A DNA stretch of 26,670 nucleotides from positions 72,734 to 99,403 of the forward strand of contig KN885132.1 in NCBI GenBank assembly GCA_000934455.1, written 5' to 3'. The DNA comes from Apostichopus parvimensis. Taxonomy: Eukaryota > Echinodermata > Holothuroidea > Aspidochirotida > Stichopodidae. Positions 10,678 through 20,800 of the stretch are shown piece after piece (the stretch's first letter is position 1; each line of letters begins with the position of its first letter). The notes beneath the pieces were generated by a model, which saw only the letters and a list, made by a program, of their open reading frames with translations, did not search any database and was not told where the DNA came from. Both the position numbers and the translations under genes were made by a program.

Positions 10678-11004
10678 CAGGCGCGTAGCCAGGAATTTGC
10701 CAAGGGGGGGGGGCGAAATGTAGAAAAATTTTCAGAGTCGTAGATACGGCATTGCATACTATCTAAGCGTAGCGCCACCATGATTGGCGCGAAGCGTACA
10801 AGAAAATTTTGGCTGAAAATACTTCCCAGATCGCTGGAAATGGCACTTCCCAGGCCTTGTAAGTTGCATCTTAGCATTTTCTCTTTTGAAATTACTAGCG
10901 ATATCATAAAAACCTTTAAAATTTTTTTTTTAAATATGCTCAAGGGGGGGGGGGGGCGGCTGCCCCCTTCGCCCCCCCCCCTTGGCTACGCGCCTGTTGA
11001 GAGA
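10670..11004. repeat. 8-bp target-site duplication flanking element 10678-10996 (7/8)
   Basis: TTAAGAGA at 10670-10677 and TTGAGAGA at 10997-11004 abut the two element ends and differ by one base. This fits an ageing hAT-type duplication. Confidence 0.75.
10678..10996. mobile_element. Non-autonomous hAT-like miniature element (319 bp)
   Basis: The left end CAGGCGCGTAGCCAGG and the inverted right end CAGGCGCGTAGCCAAGG match except for one inserted A. Both ends run into G-rich sequence (10704-10713, and the C run 10972-10981 read on the other strand), so the effective inverted repeat is longer. An 8-bp flanking duplication with one mismatch supports real insertion. There is no transposase. Frames that cross it on either strand are not genes. 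It shares the GCGTAG end core with the element at 5167-5508, but the interiors do not look alike, so they are separate families with similar ends. Confidence 0.8.
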
Positions 11005-11035
11005 CCCATCCCCGTATTGAATGATTTGTAATGCT

Positions 11036-11068
11036 ATACATGACGTGTCACGTATACGTGTCATGTAT
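11036..11068. repeat. Palindromic 33-bp sequence
   Basis: ATACATGAC (11036-11044) pairs with GTCATGTAT (11060-11068). The centre holds the perfect palindrome ACGTATACGT, and the direct repeat ACGTGTCA occurs twice. Cruciform formation or a dimeric binding site are possible; function is unknown. Confidence 0.5.
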
Positions 11069-11371
11069 TGCGTCATGCATTCTTTGCAAGGACTAATATT
11101 CATCCCAGATTCATATTTAGTATTTAAATTGACTTTTCTCTAATATACATTAATATACGCTTTTTCTTGACGGATTTTGTTTGTTTTTATTAATTTTAAA
11201 ATTTGTAAATTGACATTCTGGCCATTCGTGAGGAGAAAAATTCAATTTTCTTTTAAGAGTGAACCCTGGCAAATGTCTCTCTTATAAAGTGAAAAGCAAT
11301 AACTAGTTTGAGAGCTAACTTGACTTGGAGTAAACTTCACTCTTCTGAAAAGTGGAGTTATCCCCAGGCTG

Positions 11372-11385
11372 AGGCTTGCAAGCCT
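11372..11385. repeat. Perfect 14-bp palindrome
   Basis: AGGCTTGCAAGCCT equals its own complement. Just upstream an ACTTCACT/AGTGGAGT pair near 11333-11360 could form a hairpin with one G-T pair. No function is assigned. Confidence 0.4.
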
Positions 11386-12110
11386 GAATCAAACCCAATC
11401 ATCACTTTTAGTTTCCAATAACAAGTGTTTGTTTCAGGTCGAAGACCATATGTTACGGTACCCCTCCCAAGAGGTTTCAACTCTCCTCGGTAGCCTATAT
11501 ATGATGTCTTACAGAATGATGAGAGCTGTTGATGCTTGGTTTGGCTTCCCTTGACCTTTCCTCAAACAATGCGATAGCTGCGAACTAAATGTTCTCCCTC
11601 TCTAAAACAGGACCGTACCCAAGAAGAGGGGAGGGGGGGGGGCGTCACATATCAAACTTGATATGGTTGCAAGATAAAGTCTAGAAAGTCGCTGTTACTA
11701 GTCACAAGAAAACAGCATGCTCCAACTCCTCCTCCCCCAACCCCCCATCCCTCACCCCACAACCTCCGAGAAAGCTGAAGAGCTACATCTTGGACCGGAG
11801 AGTTCTTTGAAAACATGTACCAGATTTACATATATATAAAGTGGCAAGTACCAAACCAACACACAATTCAATAAGCATAACCCTACAGATAGAATAATAC
11901 TACCTTGTCCAACGTGTCAGAAGTGTGCGATAAATTTTGTCATACTTTCCGAGTAAACAATCCCGACTTGTGGGTACAATATACAATGTTATGATTGATT
12001 GTCGGTAAGTCACTCTTCTGTTGATACAACTAGTCTAAAAGAAAAAAAATGGGGCGATAAATAGTCTCACTAAGAATGCATGTCACTGAGGAGTTATCTG
12101 TAAGAACAGA
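11386..12110. other. Intergenic stretch without a recognised gene
   Basis: Mixed sequence with pyrimidine-rich patches and a G run at 11633-11642. No coding frame of note on either strand. Confidence 0.45.
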
Positions 12111-12359
12111 TTCTGTCCGTATCGGGCCATGGATGTTTTCAATGCCCTCTGTGGTGGCGAGAGCCAGGCCCCGATGAAATATATGTCACCAGGCAACCTT
12201 TTGAAGTCATCATGTTTCCTTAAGTATAAGGTTTCTATGATTTTTTAGATTTTATGATGTTCTGTCGTGTTGGTTTTTAGGTTCTAACTTCAATTGGAAT
12301 TTTCACTTTTTAGCATTCAAATTGTAGATTTTGTAGTCAATCTGTTTTATCGCTTTACT

Positions 12360-12540
12360 CTTCACCAGTGCTTTTAATAGTTTTTCGATCTCATATTCCT
12401 GTATATATCTGTAGATGGGTTATGTATTTACTGTTTTTTCTATTTATTGTTTTATGTCATTGTATTTTCTAGATTGTTTGTAAAGCGCACAGATGCATCG
12501 CGCGTAGTGCGCTATATAAGATTTTATTTACATTACATTA
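12360..12540 (+). mobile_element. 3' tail of a non-LTR retroelement (LINE or SINE)
   Basis: The segment TTTGTAAAGCGC ... AGTGCGCTATATAAG, followed by an ATTTACATTACATTA tail, has the form of the 3' ends of many animal L2/CR1-like LINEs and the SINEs that borrow them. AGCGCAC (12484-12490) pairs perfectly with GTGCGCT (12507-12513), the usual terminal hairpin. The short ATTAC-type repeats would be the 3' tail. No reverse transcriptase frame is present, so this is a 5'-truncated copy or a SINE. The 5' limit is unknown and may lie as far up as about 12110. Confidence 0.6.
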
Positions 12541-14048
12541 TGAAAATGAAAAAAAAAGGTTATCATTCATCCTCTATTTTCCCGCCACCCCCTAATTGAC
12601 CGCGGGCGTCGGGCAGCATTACCTGACCCTACCCCCCCCCTCCCCACACCGTCGCATCGATGAAGCAGACAATGAACTATCTTACTCATCAATTGATTCC
12701 CTTTTTTCAGTGATTTACTGTTATATTTATTTTATTTACGTTTAGTTGTATTTTATCTACCATAATCGAGGGCGGATCCAGTGATGATGAGGATGGTCCA
12801 TTCCTATTTGAATATTTTTTCGTGGTGCTCAAAATAAGCTTAAAAAAACCTTAATTTGGATTATAACAACTGCATAGTGGATTAGCAGCTGCATGTGTGT
12901 GCTTTCCTTTCAATTCATGACGTTTTCTATGCACTGCTATTTCAAGAGTTATTTAAGTGTCTCACAATACTTATCTTTTGCGGAGAATAAAATACAGCAG
13001 CTGAATAACAACAACAACACATGCAACATTTTGATTCAGTTTAAATAGTGTGTTTGATTTACTTAATGTTATCAGGATACGAATTACCAAAAAATGACAA
13101 GAGATCCCTATAAATTGGGTACATGGGTCTTGTCTCCTGACCTGGGGTTCTTTCCTTCATTCACCCATGGCTTCTATGCAATGCTATTGTACCAATACTT
13201 CACTTATCAGTCATTCCCTGGCCCAACATAGACAACTGATCCTCCATAAAAAAAATTTTAAAAATAAAAAATTGTCTATTCTTTGATAACAAAACTATTA
13301 TCACCCGCAGGCCCTTTTCGCGAGGTCTATTCGGGGTTAAACTTCTTTATTATGATTATTATTATAGGTACTTCTAATACAGCGAGGGGACCGCAATAAA
13401 TGGTTTGATATGGAGTTTAATGAACTGAAGAAACAAACAGTTTTGATTTCAAGTGACATAATAGTCTGTGAGACTGTCTGTTTAATTAGCAGACATATTG
13501 TTTACTGATATGTTTAAAGGGATATTCTGAATTTGGCTGTACTTGACTGCTTAACAAAATTACTCGATATTTTCTGGACCTTTTTAGCTAAAAAACCACA
13601 TAATCACAGCATCTTGTATCACGAAGATATGAATTATTTTCGATTTGGTGATTAATTTGTGAACACATCTTGCAACAGCATAGGGAATAAGATGGGGAAC
13701 ACAATTTCAGGGATGAACCAACAAGAAGATTAATTAATAGTAAAGAAAAGCTTTTGCAAAAGACATCATAGACCACCTATTGTGATCCATTACCTGGAGG
13801 AACAGCAGTTTTAGCAAGACCAAAAATAAGTTACATTCAATCAATCTAATCTCCAGTTGGGGGTATGATACTGAGATGAGGTTTTCAACTAGGTGTGTTC
13901 AATAAATTTCCCCCCCCCCCCTTCATTACTGTTACTTTCTATGTCCCTGGAAGACCCCTTTAACAATGACTAGCCTTGGGCATAACATGAAAAGTTAATG
14001 TGAGTCCAGTACGTTTGCTTTGAAATTCTATGGGGTAAATAAATCATT
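12541..14048. other. Intergenic stretch and likely 3' flank of the CARF-like gene
   Basis: No coding frame is supported. C runs stand at 12632-12640 and 13910-13921. AGGGCGGATCCAG near 12769 resembles the end of another miniature transposon, but has no partner. A small TGTCTG/CAGACA hairpin lies near 13470-13490. Confidence 0.45.
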
Positions 14049-14054
14049 TTTATT
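14049..14054 (-). terminator. Candidate poly(A) signal of the CARF-like gene
   Basis: TTTATT on the + strand reads AATAAA on the gene's strand, about 320 nt after its stop codon. Transcript data would be needed to choose it over hexamers farther downstream. Confidence 0.35.
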
Positions 14055-14374
14055 GGCGGATTCTTCAGAAACTGTCAATGTTCAAGCGTCAAGTGATACA
14101 CTAAATTTGCATAAGGGTTGAAACGAAGTCATGAAATAATCACAGAGTGTTTGATTGGATCAAATTTAATCACGTTCTGCTTTTTGAAGAGATAACGGTA
14201 AATAATTCTGTTTTCTTTTTCTGGTAAAATGCTGTAAATCCTTTACTCAACCCTCTCTCCACTCTCCTCTTTCTCCTCGATCGTGTCTACATGCATCTCT
14301 GTAAATTAATTCTTGTAAAACTTCACAAAACTTTGGCAAAGACGACTCCAACAAAATAAACCTCGCAAATCTGG

Positions 14375-14810
14375 TCAACCAAAGCAACCCTCAAGTTCAT
14401 GTATGCTCTGTTCCAGCTTCAGTTTTAATCTCGCTACTGGTTCCAATTGGTTGGAACAGAGGATCAACGGTTTGACCTTCTCCAGCAGATCCAGGCAGCT
14501 CTGTTTCTCGGGGGGCAACTCCCTCACCTCGCTGGGATCTACTACAATGTTTTGAATGTTCTCAGAGTGACTCGACATTGTCTTCTCTGTTTCTAACTTC
14601 CTTATTCTGCCGTCACCCTCGACGACCGCCTCTGCCACCCTGGAGGAACCATCTACCTCCTCTTCTCCTGCGATCGCTATGTCATGTTTATCTAGCATGA
14701 GTAACACCTCCGCGACGTTGCCTCTGATCGTCTTTGTATCGTAAACATCTACTTTCCTCTTCTTGGATTTGTTGTGTTCTGAAGGATCGGACGGGGACGA
14801 ACGTTTCTCT
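14375..14810 (-). CDS. CARF-like exon 6 (C-terminal tail)
   Basis: The acceptor TTTTTTTTTCAATGCACAG provides one base that completes Gln279. It encodes 144 residues: Ser/Pro- and Lys-rich start with KKRKV, an acidic middle, and a helix-prone end (LDLLEKVKPL, RLKLKLEQSIHEL), then TGA. No known domain beyond the basic signal. A frame starting at an ATG just inside the intron (14818) is not the true start, because the splice phase fits exon 5. Confidence 0.78.
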
Positions 14811-17800
14811 CTGTGCATTGAAAAAAAAAGGCAGAGAACTTCACAGTAGGGAATGGGATTTTGACGTCAATGTTATATAAGAAGGGGGAGGAGGGGGGGA
14901 GGGTAAACACAAAAAATTACATACAGTTTGGATGGAAAACAACAACATTTGGAATACCAAAGAACAGGTTGTAGAGTTATTTAACCAACGACTGTCTCTT
15001 AATTTTTTAACGTATCATAATTATTGAATAAAGGGAACATGCATGAGAATGGAACTAAAGGACACAATATCTTAGAGCCAATTATGATGAACACCAACTC
15101 AACAAGACATCAAAGCTTTAAACTTATTTCCGGGAGCTCGTGAGACATCTGTTATCTTTGTCCATTTGTGATACATGTGAAATAAAGAGGGTGAACATAA
15201 GTTCCTTCTGTTTCGATTTTTCCTTCTTCTAATGATTAATCTCATAACATGTGGGTTTAAACTAACCATTGTCATTAGAGTAAACTATTTACAAGAAATG
15301 TTCATATGCAAAGTACATAAGAATGAGAATATTCTGAAATGTCAAATGGTGTCACTAGTCCAGACCATGTGAGAATATGTTAAAATGCAGGAGTGAATGC
15401 TGTTCTTCACTTTCTGTAAATTAAGTTCTACTTTAATCAAATTTCCTACAGCAGACTCACAGTTTTATTCTTCTTCGTTTTGAGTTTTCTCCGTCACCTG
15501 GGAGAGAAGACGGAAGGGGAATCGGGACTGCAATGCCTTCTTCCCTGTGTTATCAAAATAAGCAGATCGTGAAACAAATATCTACATACTACTTCCCTGC
15601 GTTATCAAAATAAGCAGATAGTGAAACATATATCTACATACTACTTCACTGCGTTATCAAAATAAGCAGATAGTGAAACAAATATCTACATACTGCTTCC
15701 CTGTGTTATCAAATTAATCAGATAGTGAAACAAATATCTACATACTACTTCACTGCGTTATCAAAATAAGCAGATAGTGAAACAAATATCTACATAATGC
15801 ATCCCTGTGTTATCAAATTAATCAGATAGTGAAACAACTATCTACATACTACTTCACTGCATTATCAATTATAAGCAGATAGTGAAACAAATATCTACAT
15901 ACTACTTCACTGCGTTATCAATATAAGCAGATAGTGAAACAAATATCTACATACTACTTCCCTGCGTTATCAAAATAAGCAGATAGTGAAAGAAATATCT
16001 ACATACTACTTCCCTGCGTTATCAAAATAAGCAGATAGTGAAAGAAATATCTACATACTGCTTCCCTGTGTTATCAAATTAATCAGATAGTGAAACAACT
16101 ATCTACATACTGCACCCCTGCATTATCAAAATAAGCAGATAGTGAAACAAATATCTACATACTGCTTCCCTGTGTTATCAAAATAAGAAGATAGTGAAAC
16201 AACTATCTACATACTGCTTCCCTGAGTTATCAAAATAAGCAGATAGTGAACAAATATCTACATACTACTTCCCTGTGTTATCAAATTAATCAGATAGTGA
16301 AACAAATATCCACATACTGCTTCCCTGTGTTATCAAATTAATCAGATAGTGAAACAACTATCTACATACTGCTTCCCTGTGTAAACAAATTAATCAGATA
16401 GTGAAACAACTATCTACATACTGCATCCCTGCATTATCAAAATAAGCAGATAGTGAAACAAATATCTACATACTGCTTCTCTGTGTTATCAAATTAATCA
16501 GATAGTGAAACAACTATCTACATACTGCTTCCCTGCGTTATCAAATTAATCAGATAGTGAAACAACTATCTACATACTGCTTCCCTGCGTTATCAATATA
16601 AGCAGATAGTGAAACAAATATCTATATACTGCTTCCCTGCATTATCAAAGTAAGCAGATAGTGAAACAAATGTCTACATATTTTGGTCTGTAAGTTATAG
16701 GAACTATTAATCTACATCTCTATAGTTTCATACCAAATAAGATTGTCACTAGGGTTTGTCGATGAAAACGTTTCTAGTTACGGCTTGTATCAACAAGTAC
16801 TGTATTCCTTGGCCCCTTTACCACTTTTTTCCTTATTATGTGTCAAGGTTAATACCTAAGACTAGTGATACTACTACATCATTTGAGGAAAGACAAGATA
16901 ACTCAAAATATTTATACTGTTTCTATAATTCCATCAAAATGGTCCCGGAGGAATATAAAACAAAACTGCCATTACAAAAATGGAAACCAAATTTGTGTAA
17001 CACAGGTTTTTCTTACACTGAATGGAAACAGTTAATATTTCGTGAATTTACAGATCCTGGGATAGGGCTAAAGATTGAGAGGGGCGAGGCAACAATTTTT
17101 AGGTCAAGTCAGAATTGCCTTTAATTTTCTTTGTAATGGCAGAACATGAGAGCAACTTTTCAGCTCTCAAGAGGGCACCAAGCAAAGTTTCCAAAAAGTA
17201 AATTGAAAGATCACCAAGACAATTTGATCCAAAATGGAGTAAAATACATTTTCAGAATAGAACAGTGCTCAATGATTCATGAAATGTGTTCATTAAAAAG
17301 ACCTGATTGAGATCATTTTGAGGGCACATATGGCCAGATTTGGTCACAGCAGTTGTTATCGTCAGAAATGGATAATTTTTTTAAAGGATTATGGAAAGTG
17401 GCAAAAATGTGGCATGAAGTGAATTTACCCCAGGTCTCATTGGAGTAGTTTAAATCTTACTGGGTTTGCTTTGCAGACATCTGTTTCATTAGCATAGCCT
17501 TAATTCATCTAAAAATTGAAACCTAGATACTTACTGCATTTTCACTCTTGTATTGTAACTGATGTTCAGAATTCTCCTTTTACTCGGATAAAACCTAGCA
17601 TCGGATATCGGAGGCGCCGGACCATCTTTAAAGAGTTCTTCTTGCACATACTTTGCGATTAACTCGCTGAGCTTTTTGGGGTCAAAGATACGTCGGTAGA
17701 TGAAATCGGTGAGTTTCCTTATTACTCTGTAGTCTGTGCGGAGTTTGCAGATATCCTTCAATGAGAATAGGATAAACAAAAAAACGTTAAGGTGGACAAA

Positions 17801-20800
17801 ATCCTTCTTTTTCTTCTTCTCATCTACACACGATTAAACATATATATATATCTCCCTGTAACATTTACACAAGGGTGAACAATTAACAATTTCCTTTCTT
17901 TTATTACTTTTGAATTTTACCTGAAAATACCTTAATTCAAGTAATTTTCAATAGGCAAGATAATCAGCTGTTTTTAGTTCAGAAGTAACTTGGTAAAATT
18001 ACTATGAGCCTGTAAAAGGGGAAGGTCATCCTACTATGCTTCATATATGAAGATATTCTTGGCTTGATAATACCATAATAATAAGAATGACAACGACAAC
18101 GACAACGACAACAATAATAACAACAATAACAACAACAATAATAACAACAACAACAATGATAATAATAATTGACTCTTTTATGGCGCCTAACATAAAATAT
18201 TAAAAGAGCAATAACACTTTAAATAAAATAAAATATTAATAAAATATTAAAACAGCAATAACACATACTGTAGTCAACGTTGAATAAGTGACACAGAAAC
18301 GAGGGTTTATACACAAATGCAGAAAACGATATAAATATCAAAGACAATCGGTCGTATTAAAGATCTACAGACTTCTTACAGTCTAACTAACAGTGCTGCA
18401 ACATAATATCTCTGTCAGTGGTTCAAATCCTTCTTACCTTTATTTTCTAAGCTCTTTCAAAGTTAATTTCTAATTTTATGGTCAGCTTTCAGTTTAAGGT
18501 CATCAGTTTTAATTAGCACAATTAGCTAAATAATTGAATAATAAAGACCAACTTGCTGTCAGATGACCAAACATCCTCACCTTCTCAAAGTCATGACCCT
18601 GATGATCCTTCATTCTTGGCAGGGAGACGTAAAACCTTCTCTCTCCGATCTGCTTTTGCTTGATGAGTGCGTGTTTTAATTCTCGCATCATTTTCTCCCG
18701 TTGATGTTTGGTGTTCCGATCGGAATGAAGCTGCAATTAAGCAAAGATTAAGATAAGAGACGATTTGAGAGATGGCTCTAAGATTACAGATCAATCTGAG
18801 ATCTACTGATACAGACAAGTCAAATATTTCATCATCTGTTCATCACAATTCACAACAACTATAAAAGTTGTGGGAAATTCTGAAGAAACACCTGTATTAC
18901 ATTGCATCGTTCAGTTAAAACTTAACACTTAAATTTAGCATTTAAGAACACTCTACATAGTGCTCTATATGAAAATAATTTATAGTTATCTGATATTGCA
19001 TTTGTCAATAGGCAATATATGGAGAGCATTTTGCAATGCTTTCTTTTGTAGTCAGATAGACCAGCTATCGTTTAGAGTATGAAAGAAAGCTCTTATGACT
19101 GAGAAGAAAAACAGACCACATTAACTTCTGAACTTGAAGTCCTATCATTGAAAAGCTTGAAACTGATTATCCAGTCCAACCAACTTTGAAGGATACACTT
19201 AAATTAGGAACGAAAATACAGCATAAAACTACTTGTGATACATTGGAAACAGTTTATCACCACAAAATCAGTCCAGGTCGTATTTTTTCAAACTTTTTAC
19301 GATTTGGGAAATGAACCTTTAATCAACTGAGGTTGACCAATAAAAGTGCCTGGACATTAGTCTAATATACAGACCATTACGGCAGTTCTTCAGACTTAAC
19401 ACAAAAGTGACTTTTAGGATGTCAAATGAAATACTTCAAATGTAATTTGCCATGGACTAAGACCATTACGACAGTTCTTCAGACTTAACACAAAACTGAC
19501 TTTTAGGATGTCATATGAAATGTTTCAAATGTAATTTGCCACGGACTAATGGTGCCTAATGTCATCCAAGAGTGCCCTGTTGTTCATATGCAGTTACAAG
19601 AACATGGAAGGGTTGTGTTATTAAAATTGATAAAACAATGGATTTAAATTAAACATTTAGGCCTGCACTGAAGAGCCTACGCCATCATTAATTTAGCATT
19701 TAAGGAAATTTCCAGAAATTAGTGTATTTTAAAGGTGGATATCTTGTAAACCAAGCTAGCAAGGAATAGAAACATTTCTGACAATCAAATTTTCTTTTTG
19801 CTTAGAATATGACATATCAAGACTAATAGCTCTGCCTACTCTCAACTTATTTTATAAATGTTGTAACTATCTCACTGGCACATATACTTCTTAAAAAAAA
19901 ATTTAAAAAATGAGAATTTTTAGCAGAATTCTGCTGCCAACTGGGTAACAATAGACAAATGGAAGTACTAATACAAGAAATAAAACTAAACAAAGCACAA
20001 GTTAGAAATGATTGACGCTTATGTTTAACCTGCAATATTCGTTGCTTACAGAAAACTCTGGAAATTTGTGAATCTCTCTGATGCTAATTTGGGCTGGACA
20101 GTTGACACTCCTTTGTGCAACAGTTCGATTTTTCTTTCCCTGGAAAAAAAATAGCAGAAAAAGATCAAATGTAGAAGTTAAAACAGAAGTTAAGTTTGAA
20201 AAACTTTGGGAATTCCACTCCCCCTCTACCCCCCACCCTCCAACCTCCCCACAATCACCTGAGTTGAAACATCTTTTTTATTTCATTTCATATTCATATT
20301 ATTCCACTTTATCAGATTCACTCTGTGTAGTTGGAAAAATTCTGGCTGTCCAGTGTCATCACCAGAATTTTCAGAGTTGGGGTGAGTGGATAGCAAACAT
20401 TTTTTTTTGGGGGGGGGGGGGAAGGGGGATCCTGATAACTGTTTATCACTAACATATCGAAATGGCAAATGCTTAGATGTAAGATATTATGACGGATGTG
20501 TAAATTGGATGAATGAAATAAAACTTTGTAATAAACAAAGACGAATCTACATTACATGTTTTATGTTGGCCTACCTTTAATTTATTTGTATTCTTCATCT
20601 TCTCTGTAGCCTTGGATCTATAGGTAGGACCAAATGTACAGGACATAGATCTCTTCCCGACCACAATAAATGGGATACCATCAGTTGGTATCTTTTCATA
20701 CCTCCCTTCTCTGTCTTGCCAAGTGATGCGGTGTTTTGGGAGGGCTGTTGGTATGGAAAGAGGAGACCTAATAGGAAAAACCTTATAACAATTTATTTAG

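Larger units (their letters stand above)
17756..18580 (-). other. Intron 4 of CARF-like gene
   Basis: It holds the microsatellite at 18089-18172 and the duplicated AT-rich segment at 18192-18264. Read on the gene's strand, GGCGCCATAAAAGAG just before the microsatellite weakly resembles a retroelement tail. Confidence 0.5.

Noticed and set aside
10464-10943. 159-codon minus-strand frame
   Set aside because: It crosses the left end of the miniature element and flanking unique DNA, with no conserved motif. A chance frame.
12769-12782. AGGGCGGATCCAG as end of another hAT-like element
   Set aside because: No inverted partner or duplication found within the spacer; only a resemblance.
15541-16680. 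CRISPR-like regular array
   Set aside because: The unit repeats end to end with no unique spacers, and the DNA is from an intron-bearing animal. It is a minisatellite.
16756-17124. 122-codon + strand frame
   Set aside because: It lies in the last intron of the CARF-like gene on the opposite strand, has no recognisable motif, and starts just outside a repeat array.
18420-18430. tRNA-like B box GGTTCAAATCC
   Set aside because: No A box, no cloverleaf arms and no SINE body were found around it.
20473-20664. Minus-strand frame as a separate gene
   Set aside because: Its first half is CARF-like exon 2; the rest is read-through past the GTAGGC donor.
20745-20767. Alternative upstream acceptor for CARF-like exon 2 at 20768-20769
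   Set aside because: Using it adds 23 nt and shifts the conserved frame (GIPFIVVGKR is lost). The acceptor at 20745 fits the phase of exon 1.
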